Assembly (NCBI RefSeq): GCF_034702125.1
Contig: NC_085868.1
Coordinates: 25,928,776-25,992,775 of the forward strand
Direction of reading: 5' to 3'
DNA from: Engraulis encrasicolus
Taxonomy: Eukaryota > Chordata > Actinopteri > Clupeiformes > Engraulidae
Length of the DNA: 64,000 bases
The notes beneath the pieces were generated by a model. The model was not told the DNA's origin and did not search any database. It saw only the letters and a program-made list of their open reading frames with translations. The position numbers and the translations under genes are program-made. Each line of letters opens with the position of its first letter. Position 1 is the first letter of the stretch. Below are positions 1-29,525 of this stretch, one piece after another.

Positions 1-117
1 TGATGAGACCAAGATAAACAAATTTGCTTTAGATGGTGTTAAGCATGTGTGGTGGTAAACAAGTGAATTTTACCAAAAAAAGTGCATCATCTGGCTAGTC
101 AAGCATGGTAGTGGGAC
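1..117. other. Flanking DNA left of the BEL element
   Basis: No gene is visible here. It ends with GGGAC (113-117), the left copy of the 5-bp target duplication of the retrotransposon; the right copy is 8953-8957. It is probably intron or upstream DNA of adhesion GPCR gene A, whose first exons must lie to the left of the window. Confidence 0.5.
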
Positions 118-685
118 TGTTCTGGCCTCACAGATCCTTATCCGCTAGCCAGGCAGGTAAACAAGCCCCACAAACGACGCCAGACACCGAAGGTTGCGTT
201 CTCATCATTTATGGAAGATTGTTAAACTGAAACATATACAAGTATAACATCAGGGACAGTATCCTCTCGTGTACGTATATTAAAATAACTATAGTAATAA
301 CAATGAAACAAATTACGTGTTGACTTGGCAGTAGTAACTACCGGTAAGCTAAGGCTAACAGGGAGAAGGGTAAATACAAAGTTGTCCAAATACAAAGGGT
401 GAATTCATGAGTGGGATAAACAATGACAAGTAAGATGGCGATAAGATTATGATAATACGGCAAGTTGAGTTGGGGGGAAAGTATCAAATGAAATAAATAT
501 TACAGTAACTCACAGAGATTGCCTTGAAACTGCGTACGGGAGGTTTCCACGTAGCTGGGTTGTTAACTGTCAAATCATACTAAACATTCTGACATTCTGA
601 GTCTCGGGATGTAAACATTTGTCAAAGTAAAAGTCTTTTGGAGTTCGAAGTATTTACAAGATTATTAGTTGGCGTAGCCAGAACA
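118..685 (-). repeat. 3' LTR of the BEL element
   Basis: Starts TGTTCTGG and ends CCAGAACA on the plus strand and matches 8385-8952 over its full length. By eye there are three substitutions, one near the left end and two in the middle. In element orientation this is the 3' LTR. A short purine stretch (GACGGGGAG read on the minus strand, just right of 685) could be the polypurine tract. Confidence 0.95.
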
Positions 686-741
686 CTCCCCGTCTGGTAT
701 CTTTAGAGATGCCATATTGATGTTCACACCGTGAGGGCACC

Positions 742-1623
742 TTATTCTGGGGACAAAAGGAACACTAGTTCTGAGATGGGTCTGTAATAGTTCTTTGTTG
801 TCCCGTGTTGAACAACTTTGATTTCAGCTTTTCTTACAAGTCCGTCTTGGCTTGGGATAGTCTGGATGATGACTCCCATAGGCCACTCATTCCTTCTGGC
901 CTGTTTCTCCTTAAGAAGGACTACATCTCCTGCCTTCAGATTTGGTCTCTCAAGTTGCCACTTTTGCCGCGACTGCAGTGTGCTGAGGTACTCCTTACGC
1001 CATCTGTTCCAGAATTCATTGGCTAGCAGCTGAACTCGCTTCCATTGGTTCCTCAAGATCTCCTTTTGGTTAAGGCTTTGCAGAGGTGGGAGGAGTAATC
1101 CTGATTTCTGGGTAAGTAGCATGGAGGGTGACAGGATTTGGGGATGTTCAGAGTCAGAAGAGACTGGTATCAAAGGACGAGCATTGATTATGGCTGTGAC
1201 CTCAGCTAGGAATGTAGTAAGTGTCTCATGGGTAAGGCGTCTTTGTCCGGCACACAGCAGCATGTTGTCCAGTATGCGTCGAGCGACACCAATCATGCGT
1301 TCCCACACTCCACCCATGTGGGACGAATGGGGTGGGTTAAAGATCCAGGTGCATTTTTCTTCTTGCAGGTATTTCTGGACCTCACCTTGTTCTACAGTGT
1401 TGATGCCCATCTCTCTACATGCACCAACAAAGTTTGTTCCACAGTCTGAGCGTAACTGTTTAGCTGGACCACGCAGTGCGAAGAAGCGCCTCAGCGCATT
1501 GATAAAGCTGGAGGAGCTCATCTCTTCGACGACCTCAATGTGGACTGCCCTTGTGCATAAACAGGTGAACAAGACTGCCCAGGGCTTTTTCTGAATGGGG
1601 AAATAGGGGCGCTCCACCCTCAT
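742..1623 (-). pseudogene. BEL integrase, C-terminal part with catalytic core (separated from its N-terminus by a MITE)
   Basis: Minus-strand open frame giving the end of the pol polyprotein. It carries the later part of the rve integrase core: an RSDCGTNF block with the second catalytic Asp, and an SSHMGGVWERMIG block with the catalytic Glu, followed by a C-terminal region of the kind found in BEL/Pao and retroviral-type integrases. The first ~16 residues (1575-1623) come from the inserted MITE, and genuine integrase sequence begins just left of 1580. The HHCC zinc domain and first catalytic Asp are in the frame on the other side of the MITE (1795 onward). As it stands no intact integrase can be made from this copy. 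Confidence 0.88.
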
Positions 1624-1788
1624 ACCTCCGTGGGTGCACCTTCATACTTCTATTTTTATATATATATATTTGAGCACCCCAAGTAAATTTCTCATTCTCG
1701 GGGGACGGGACGGGACGGGACACCCCCCTTCACCCCCGAAACCTGCCATGATGCTCCCTCATGCCAAAAAATCCTACAAAAAGCCCTG
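1581..1788. mobile_element. 208-bp MITE inserted in the BEL integrase gene
   Basis: The ends are inverted (AGGGCTTTTT on the left, AAAAAGCCCTG on the right) and are flanked by the 6-bp direct repeat CTGCCC (1575-1580 and 1789-1794). Removing the insert and one repeat restores a continuous integrase reading frame, which confirms the boundaries. The interior has a TATA-rich patch and a GGGAC tandem run. The superfamily is unclear: AGGG/CAGGG ends resemble hAT, but hAT normally duplicates 8 bp. Confidence 0.8.
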
Positions 1789-4447
1789 CTGCCCATCTCT
1801 TACTATTGGCCTGCCCCCCGCGTGTTCTTGCGGACACTTCCCATGGCCCGAACATGTCCATGCCCACGTGTGAGAACGGGGGGTCTGTTTGAAGTCGATC
1901 TCCAGGCAGTTCACTCTTTTGCTGTTCCTCAATCTTGCCTCTGAGCCGTCTGCAAATCACACATTTGTGTAGTACCTTCCCAATACACCTTCTTGCTCCT
2001 ACTATCCACAGGCCTCTCTCTCTGACAGCGCCCTCCGTGAAGTGCCTGCCTTGATGCTGGACTCTCTCATGATGATGGCGTACAAGAAGAGTGGTGACGT
2101 GATTACTGCCGGGTAAGATGATTGGGTTTGTTTCCTTCACGTCAAGGCTTGACTGACTGATCCGCCCTCCTACTCTCAGCATGCCGCTGCTGTCAATGGT
2201 GGGGTTTAACTTGATGAGTGGGCTTTGTTTAGAGATGTTTCGCTTTCCTGCGATGGAAAGAAGCTCCTTTGCGTAGGCCTCGTGCTGCACAATTCGGATG
2301 ACCAGGTTCTCTGCTTCTTCAAGCGTGCCACTAGAGATGGCCTTCTTGCAGACGTGCCACCCGGACCCGGCACAGTCTCCACTGTTGTGTGAGTGGGCGT
2401 AACAGGAGGCTATGTGTTTGAGCCTAGCCACCGCATGGATCAGTGATCTCCAGGTGGAGAAGCGTTCCCAGCGTTTGGAATTAGGGAGGCTCTCATTGAC
2501 GTGGGTGGACAGGGTTTTCACTTCAGGTCGAATGTCTGCATCGTTCTCAGGGTCAAGGAGGTCAAACCCAGCATGTTGTTCAGCTGGTGGCTTAGGGCTG
2601 AGGAGAAATGAGGGGCCTGTGAGCCACGAGGTATTGCCGAGTTGTGAGGCTGGAACGGAGCGTGAGCCGTAGCCGTAGCCGTTCAGATCTGTTGGCACGT
2701 AACGCCACTGTTCAGGTGTGGTAGACTGCCTTATGCGCTGAACTCTGTTATTCACGTAGACATAGAAGCGTCTTGACTGGTTGCATATGTAGCCCAGCAC
2801 AACTTTGCTGTCTGTGAAAAAGGTGACAGAGTCGAGAGGGAGGTCGATCTCTTCTGTTACCACCTCTGCCATTTCAACTGCCATCACAGCTGCGCACAGT
2901 TCGAGCCTGAGGACGGTCAGTTCAGGTTGCGGAGCGAGCCGTGCTTTGCCCATGATGAATCCGAGCTCTACTGACCCGTCAGCACTGGTTACTCTCAGGT
3001 AGGCAACAGCAGCAATGGCTTTGACAGATGCGTCGGAGAAGACACACAATTCTATGCTCTGATTTTCAGATGGGGGAGAGGAGGAGTATGTGCGAGGCAC
3101 ATGAATGCTGCTGAGGTGACTTAGTGAGGCTCGCCATTCTGTCCATTTCTCACGCATTTCCTCTGGGAGGGGTGAGTCCCAATCTGAGGCCTGTGCAGAC
3201 AGCTGTCTTAACAGTAGCCGTCCCTGGGTGGTCACTGGTGCCAGAAATCCCAATGGGTCGAAGAGGCTGTTCACCATTGAAAGTACGCCTCTGCGTGTGT
3301 ACGGGCCTTCGCTTTGAGGAACATGGAAGGTAAAGTTGTCTGACATGAGGCTCCACTTCACCCCTAGACTTCTCTGGTCTGGTAAGTCGTCGACAAACAG
3401 ATCAAGGTCCTGAATGTCTTTGGCACGGTCTTCCACTGGGAACGCGTTCATGACCTCGGCTTTGTTGGACGCAATCTTGTGGAGTCGGAGGTTGGAGGCA
3501 GCCAGCATCTTCTGTGTCCTCTTGAGAAGATCAACTGCTTGGTCCACAGTGGACACGGACTTGAGTGCATCATCCACGTAGAAGTCTCGGTCGGTAAAGT
3601 GTCGTGCATCGCTGCCATACAGTTTTTCTCCCTCGCGTGCGGCTCTTCTCAAGCCATAGATGGCCACTGCAGGGGAAGGACTGTTGCCGAACACGTGTAC
3701 TCTCATTCTGTAGTCAACCACCTCTTTAGTCAGGTCATTGTCTCTGTGCCACACAAAGCGTAGAACGTCCCTGCAGTCTTCTCGGACCAGGAAACAATGA
3801 AACATTTGTTGTATGTCTGCTGTGAACGCAACTAGGTCTTTTCTGAATCTTATGAGGACACCTAGCAGGCTGTTGTTCATGTTCGGCCCAGGGAGCAACA
3901 CATTGTTGAGTGATGTACCTTCAAACTGTGCACTCGAATCGAACACCACACGTATCTGTGAAGGTTTTTGTGGGTGGTAGACACCAAAAAAAGGCAGATA
4001 CCAACGTTCCTTGTTGTCTTGAATTGGGGGAGCGAGCTCTGCGTGATGGTTGTCTAACAATTTTTGCATGAATTCCATGAAATGAGATCTCATCTGTGGA
4101 TTTTTGTCAAGTGTGCGGTGTAGGGACTTCAGCCGACCCATGACGTATCTGCGGTTATTCGGCAAGCTCACCCTGGGCTGGCGGAGGGGTAGCGGGGCCA
4201 CCCAACTATTGCCTGAGTCCTGGGAGAATTCATTTTCCATTGTCGCGAGGAATAGGCGGCGGTCCTCCACTGATGGCGCAAGCTTGTGGTCATCCTTGGT
4301 TTGCTGGAAGACTGAGATACCCAGTTTGTCGCTGTAGGTCGCATAACTGATGGACTGGGGCTGATTTGGGGGGCAATACTTCTCCTTTACTTTCAGGTGG
4401 TTCTCACATGGGGGAAAGTAGCTTGGTCTGCCGTTCTCGAAAATCTA
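1730..4447 (-). pseudogene. BEL pol: reverse transcriptase, RNase H and integrase N-terminus
   Basis: The first ATG is at 4270 (846 codons), but the same frame is open upstream to a TAG at 4445-4447, directly after the protease part. Visible blocks in order are: the RT start with a VVFDSSA motif, an FTADIQQMF palm motif, a YVDD catalytic centre (about residues 230-235), an RNase H block (FSDAS, then a LELCAA and TDSKVVLGY pair), and an integrase zinc domain with two His and a CVICRR pair. The integrase core begins at GMDMFGPW. The frame then runs into the MITE and ends 25 or so foreign codons later at 1730. It replicates the element via cDNA in an intact copy; this copy is interrupted. Confidence 0.92.
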
Positions 4448-5380
4448 TGTCTTCATGCTGGTGACCTCAGGTGACCGATGTGCGCTGCCCCGGCATACGT
4501 CACCGACTATTACCCATCCTAAGTCCAGCCTTTGTGCAAAGGGTGCGTCGTGTGGGCCGTTGATCTGTTTGCGCACCTTATGTACTCTCAGCATGTCCCT
4601 GCCTAAAAGCAGGAGAATCTCCGCATTTGCATCCACTTGTGGTATTTCGTTGGCTATCGTTCTGAGGTGACAGTGGCTGTGTGCGGCCGCTGGAGTGGGG
4701 ATTTCATCTCTGTTGTTGGGCATCATGTTGCACTCTAGGAGTGTAGGCAGGGATAAGCTGACGTTCCCACCTGCGGATTCGATGACGAACCCTGTGGCTC
4801 GGCGTCCAGACGTGTCACCTACACCAGAGCAGGTTTTCAGAGTGTAGGGATAGGTGGCTCCAGCCACATTGAAGATGTCAAAAAACTCTGAGCGGGCTAA
4901 TGACCTGTTGCTTTGGTCATCCAGCATGGCATACATCCTCTTGCCCTTGTTACGATTGCCTGCTGGATAAACTGTAACGAGGCATATTTTGGAGCACGAT
5001 TTGCCTTTGAAGCCTTCACCACATACCTCGGTGCACCTAGAAACTACAGCAGTATCCAGTGCTTGGTCGTTCTCCCCGCCGTTCTCTGATGGGGGCGGTG
5101 ATGTGCGGGAGATCCATGGAGCTGGGCCTGGGTGTAATGCTGTTGGGTGGCTGTGGCTGTCACACTCGGTACAGATGATTGCTGCCTGACAGTCCCGGGC
5201 TACATGCTTATTTGACGCGCAACACTTATAGCATATGTTGTTCTCCCTTAGTATTTTCTTTCGTTCCTCCATTGGCCTTTCTCTGAAGCCACGGCATATC
5301 TGTAGGGAGTGTGGTTTCAAATGCAGGGGGCATTGTCTCTCTGGGTCGATATCTGTGGGTATGGCGTCATGGGCAGTCAT
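4445..5380 (-). pseudogene. BEL zinc knuckle and aspartic protease
   Basis: Minus-strand frame of 311 codons from the first ATG. Two Cys/His clusters near residues 45-85 (CYKCC...HVARDC and CTECDSHSH) form the nucleocapsid zinc knuckles. Around residue 150 the MLDDQSNRS block resembles the BEL/Pao aspartic protease active site. The frame starts right at the edge of the SINE, so its real N-terminal continuation is the gag frame on the far side of the SINE. It ends at TAG 4445-4447, and the RT frame continues in the same phase after that codon, so only this stop separates protease from RT. Confidence 0.88.
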
Positions 5381-5687
5381 GGGTGAGCGGTTAGGGCGTC
5401 AGACTTGCATCCCAGAGGTTGCCGGTTCGACTCCCGACCCGCCAGGTTGGTGGGGGGAGTAATCAACCAGTGCTCTCCCCCATCCTCCTCCATGACTGAG
5501 GTACCCTGAGCATGGTACCGTCCCACCGCACTGCTCCCCATGGGGCGCCACTGAGGGCTGCCCCCTTGCACGGGTGAGGCATAAAATGCAATTTCGTTGT
5601 GTGCAGTGTTCACTTGTGTGCTGTGGAGTGCTGTGTCACAATGACAATGGGAGTTGGAGTTTCCCAATGGGCTTTCACTTTCACTTT
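5371..5687 (+). mobile_element. tRNA-derived SINE inside the BEL gag-pol junction
   Basis: The head is tRNA-like: an A-box-like stretch in GGGTGAGCGGTTAGGGCG (about 5390-5407) and a B box GGTTCGACTCC (5424-5434). A unique body follows and the tail ends in a CTTTCACTTT repeat. A second copy lies at 62117-62390 (minus strand) with its tail end at about 53802-53846. The insertion splits the BEL gag frame from the zinc-knuckle frame. I could not identify a clean target duplication. Confidence 0.88.
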
Positions 5688-7854
5688 AAGATTGAGCAAT
5701 GTTGGTTTTATGCACCGAGACCATTTTTCGGCCGCTACTATGCATTTCACTGAATTTGTCTTTCCTAACTGCTGCAGTGTTGGAAGGAAGAGTGAAGCTG
5801 GGGTCGTTGCGTTCCTTTGCTTGCCTTCGCACAAACTCTAGGAAGAATTCGAATGGAGGACAAGGGACCCTATATTTTTCTTTGTACCGTGAGCCTTCCA
5901 TTACCCATTTGTCTTGAAGTGTGTATGGTAATTTTTCCACAATTGGGTTTATGCCCCTTGCTGTGTCAAGATAGGATAAGCCAGGTAGGTATCCTTCATA
6001 TTTTGCTGACTTAATTTCCAGCAGTAGATCAGACAGCTCTCTCAGCCTGTAATACTCTTTGCTCGATATTTTGGGGAATTGTTCGAGTTTAGTAAAGAGC
6101 GCCTCTTCTATCGCTTCGGGCGAGCCATACATTTCTTCTAGCCTCTCCCATACGAGACGCAATCCTGTTGCCTGGTCTCTCACGTTAACAGACTTAATGC
6201 GGCGTGCATGTGCTGCAGATTCCGGGCCTAGCCATCTTATTAGCAAATCCAACTCTTCTCCTGCTCTAAGATCTAGATGTTCAATGGTGTTTATGAAAGA
6301 GCTTTTCCAGGCCATGTAATTTTCCGGCTTGTCATCGAAGCTGGTTAGGCCTGATGACACAAGCTGACTCTGTGCTAGGTACTTCGCTAAGTCAGATGTG
6401 GTGTCACTGGACCTGGCGGGACTGTAGTCATGGTCATTGGGTTTGTGAGCAGGTAAATCTGACCTGAGGGTGTTGTGGTCGATATGTCTGTGTGTGCGAG
6501 CAGGTAAGTTGGATCTACTGAGGCTCTGGTCATGGTGCCAGGGTATGTAGTCGGGTGAGCCTGATCTAGGAGGGCTGTAGTAGTCGTGCCTGGATTCATG
6601 GACAGCTGAGCCTGGTCTGGGAGGGCTGTGGTCAGTATGCCTGAGCGTGTGGGCAGGTAAGCCTGGTCTGGGGGGGCTGCGGTCAGTATGCCTGTATACA
6701 TGGGTAGGTAAGCCTGGTCTGGAGGGGCTGCGGTTGGTGCGTCTGGGTGTGTAGTCAGGCGAGCCTGGTCTGGGGGGGCTGCGGCCGGTGCGCCTGGGTG
6801 TGTGGACAGGTGAGCCTGGTCTGAATGAGCTGTGGTGGTCAGTGCGCCTGGGTGTGTGGACAGGTGAGCCTGGTCTGAATGAGCTGTGGTGGTCAGTGCG
6901 CCTGGGTGTGTGGACAGGTGAGCCTGGTCTGAATGAGCTGTGGTGGTCAGTGCGTCTGGGTGTGTAGACAGGGGAGCCTGGTCTGGGGGGGCTGTGGTCT
7001 GTGTGCCTGTGTGCATAGACAGGGGAGCCTGGTCTGGGGGGGCTGCGGTTGGTATGCCTGTATACATGAGTAGGTAAGCCTGGTCTGGGGGGGCTGCGGT
7101 CGGAGCGCCTGGGTGTGTAGACGGGCGAGCCTGGTCTGGGGGGGCTGCGGTCGGAGCGCCTGGGTGTGTAGACGGGCGAGCCTGGTCTGGGGGGGCTGCG
7201 GTCGGAGCGCCTGGGTATGTAGACGGGCGAGCCTGGTCTGGGGGGGGTGCGGTCTGTGTGCCTGGGTGTGTAGACAGGTGAGCTTGGTCTGGGGGGGCTG
7301 CGGTCAGTGTGCCTGGGTGTGTAGACAGGTGAGCCTGGTCTGAATGAGCCGTGGTTGGTGTGCCTGGGTGAGTAGACAGGGGAACCAGGTCTAGGAGGGC
7401 TGCGGTCAGTGTGCCTGTGTGTGTAGACAGGTGAGCCTGGTCTGAATGAGCTGCGGTCAGTGTGCCTGGGTATGTAGACGGGCGAGCCTGGTCTGGGGGG
7501 GGTGCGGTCTGTGTGCCTGGGTGTGTAGACAGGTGAGCTTGGTCTGGGGGGGCTGCGGTCAGTGTGCCTGGGTTGGTAGACAGGGGAGCTTGGTCTGGGA
7601 GGACTGTGGTCGGTGTGCCTAGATGTGTAGACAGGTGAGACTGGTCTGAATGGGCTGTGGTTGTTGTGTCTGGAAGTATGGGCAGGTAGGTCTGACCTGA
7701 GTGGAGTGTGGTCACTGCATCTGGGTGTATGAGCAGATAAGTCTGGCCTGAGTGGGGCAGGTAGTGCTGCATTTATCTGATTATTCAGAGGTCCAGTGGT
7801 CATACTGCTGATGGTGGGAAACTGGGGGATTACTTTGCTTATCTTCACAGACAT
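5686..7854 (-). pseudogene. BEL gag, with a long Pro/Arg/His tandem-repeat region
   Basis: Minus-strand frame of 722 codons. Residues ~40-480 are a tandem array of a 17-residue unit of the type HTDRSPPRPGSPVYTPR. Residues ~490-700 are the conserved Pao-type gag region (DUF1759-like, with an ENYMAWKSSF start and a WERLEEMYGSPE block). The last codons (KTNIAQS) run up to the SINE, where a stop is met. The array sits N-terminal to the conserved domain and is unusually long for a BEL gag. An upstream frame (7781-8257) supplies what looks like the true N-terminus in another phase. Confidence 0.85.
6440..7760 (-). repeat. 51-bp coding minisatellite in BEL gag (over 20 copies)
   Basis: The array of about 51-bp units encodes a 17-residue repeat. 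Units vary at a few positions, and a few blocks carry a 54-bp form with one extra His. The array is open in a second minus-strand frame (6387-7772, 461 codons) because the unit length is a multiple of three and stop codons are absent. Confidence 0.9.
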
Positions 7855-8257
7855 GTGTATATGCTAGGGAGTAGTGGGGCATTTTCTCTTCACATGCAAA
7901 CAATTCTTGCTCTGAATGTCTCTCTATGTATTCTCCGGCACGTTGCTCTCCACTCTGTCTAGGCAATGACTCTGGTCTACAACTGTGGTAGTCGTTTTCA
8001 AGGTCTAGTTCTACAGCAGCCTCCATTACCGCTGCTTCGGCCATAGCTGCTTCTGCCTCCCTCTCCCTCTCTAAGGCGATGAGCGTAGCCTCAAGACGAG
8101 CCTTTTCAATTTTCATGTCAATCTCTTTGAGTGAATATGTAGCTCTTGTTTGTGCAGCTTGGGCTTTAGCGCGTGCTGTGGCTGCAGCCAATACTACTTT
8201 ACGTGAAGCCGTGCTCATATGAGAGTCTGATCTCACGGATGCGTCTGTTCTTTCCAT
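7781..8257 (-). pseudogene. BEL gag N-terminal segment, coiled-coil-like
   Basis: 158 codons starting 128 bp inside the 5' LTR. Residues 25-90 are Ala/Glu/Arg/Lys-rich with heptad-like spacing, which suggests a coiled coil. This is typical of the first part of Pao-like gag proteins. The frame stops at 7781 and the conserved gag continues in another phase from 7854, so a frameshift is either used or is a defect. Confidence 0.7.
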
Positions 8258-8384
8258 GGCTACTGTGGATGTGTTTTACCTCGGTCCTCGCGAGTGACGA
8301 TGCAGTTGTTGCACGGAGTTGGGCTTCCACCGGTACGACAATGCAGTCGGGTCATCTGCAGCTTCACCGGTCTTCTCTTTTAAC

Positions 8385-8952
8385 TGTTCTGGCCTCACAG
8401 AACCTTATCCGCTAGCCAGGCAGGTAAACAAGCCCCACAAACGACGCCAGACACCGAAGGTTGCGTTCTCATCATTTATGGAAGATTGTTAAACTGAAAC
8501 ATATACAAGTATAACATCAGGGACAGTATCCTCTCGTGTACGTATACTAAAATAACTGTAGTAATAACAATGAAACAAATTACGTGTTGACTTGGCAGTA
8601 GTAACTACCGGTAAGCTAAGGCTAACAGGGAGAAGGGTAAATACAAAGTTGTCCAAATACAAAGGGTGAATTCATGAGTGGGATAAACAATGACAAGTAA
8701 GATGGCGATAAGATTATGATAATACGGCAAGTTGAGTTGGGGGGAAAGTATCAAATGAAATAAATATTACAGTAACTCACAGAGATTGCCTTGAAACTGC
8801 GTACGGGAGGTTTCCACGTAGCTGGGTTGTTAACTGTCAAATCATACTAAACATTCTGACATTCTGAGTCTCGGGATGTAAACATTTGTCAAAGTAAAAG
8901 TCTTTTGGAGTTCGAAGTATTTACAAGATTATTAGTTGGCGTAGCCAGAACA
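8385..8952 (-). repeat. 5' LTR of the BEL element
   Basis: Partner of 118-685. In element orientation transcription should start within this copy. Target duplication GGGAC follows at 8953-8957. Confidence 0.95.
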
Positions 8953-8957
8953 GGGAC

Positions 8958-9975
8958 TGACATGGTCATAATGGAATAATTTGTGTAGATTTTGACATTT
9001 GGAATAAGGCTGTAAGATAATAAAATGTGAAAAAAGTGAAGCGCTGTGAATACTTTCCGGATTGACTGTATCTATGAGTGGTGGCCCTGTTGGAATGTTT
9101 GAAGAAGTTAATACTCCTGTTGTGAATGGATTCAGTCCAGTAACATAAGGATAATATGGCATGTCCTTTTCCTGCAGCAGGGGTGCAGATCCTGTGGGGC
9201 TGGGGCGAACATGTCACCCCCAATTAATGAAAATCTCAATGCAGATTAACTAGACCTCCTTTGTGATGATATAGACCTGGAGTGCATTTCTCGGCAGTGT
9301 CGTTGCTAACTAAGTTAGCAACTTACTTGGTTGCAATGCAATTTCCCATTAGCAACCTACAAGTTGCTGACTTGTTAGCAACGATGGTTTCGAGAAACAG
9401 GGCCCAGAACACACTTATGAACCTACAGAATAAGCTACTTTCATTGTGCTACAAACCATGGAACTACAGTACAACTCCAATGGTGAACTGTAGCCTAACT
9501 TTGGAAGAGCCTACATTGATTAATCCAAAAATTGTACCAGTAACACAATATGATAGAAATTTAGGAGTGAGATTGCAGACTTAAAAGTCTGACACCACCC
9601 ACAGCATAATTTGCATACAGTATTTACTACCTCTGCCAGGGAGGTTGTTGTTGGGAGAATTTGTTATTCGGTTGTGTTGTCAATGTATGCAACCTCGCGT
9701 TGCAAAGAAAGAACATATGTTTCTGAAGTATCTTGATAGGTCCTCCACACCCTCGTGTGAGCTCAAAAAGCTGAGCAGAAATACATGAGAGTCAGGCTAG
9801 TAATATTTACAGATTCATGTATTGAAGTGTAAGTTTCCCACCTAAAATGAATATTTCGAAATTGGTGGTACTAAATACTCATGTAAAAGATGGTATTTGT
9901 GAATGTACAACATAACGCCTGGAAAGAAACTGCTAAAAATACTCACTCTACCTTTAAACGAAACTTTCTTTCTAG
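8958..9975 (+). other. Intron of adhesion GPCR gene A
   Basis: No coding exon recognised. The segment from about 9270 to 9410 is a small foldback repeat: GTTGCTAACTAAGTTAGC near 9302 is matched by an inverted GTTAGCAACGATGG near 9384, both next to TTTCTCG/CGAGAAA. This is a common type of fish MITE. The intron ends with a pyrimidine tract and TCTAG at 9971-9975. Confidence 0.6.

Positions 9976-29525
<19,550 letters not shown>

Larger units (their letters stand above)
118..8952 (-). mobile_element. BEL/Pao-type LTR retrotransposon, complete with LTRs, coding strand minus
   Basis: Two direct repeats (118-685 and 8385-8952, 568 bp each, TG...CA ends) bound an internal region read right to left: gag, zinc knuckle and protease, reverse transcriptase, RNase H and integrase. 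The order PR-RT-RH-IN, a YVDD reverse-transcriptase centre, and the style of the gag (DUF1759/Pao-like) and integrase place it in BEL/Pao. The 5-bp duplication GGGAC flanks it. By eye the LTRs differ at only 3 of 568 positions, so this copy is young. It is nevertheless disabled by a SINE (5371-5687), a 208-bp MITE in the integrase (1581-1788), an in-frame TAG between protease and RT (4445-4447) and a gag frame change near 7800. No clear primer-binding site was recognised next to the 5' LTR. Confidence 0.95.

Noticed and set aside
5390..5440. tRNA gene
   Set aside because: A- and B-box-like sequences belong to a SINE head (a second copy at 62117-62390). No complete cloverleaf was assigned.
6440..7760. 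Possible CRISPR-like array
   Set aside because: Units are contiguous coding repeats without unique spacers, inside a eukaryotic retrotransposon.
6387..7772. 461-codon frame overlapping BEL gag
   Set aside because: Second frame of the 51-bp array. It lacks the conserved gag domain, which is only in the 5686-7854 frame.
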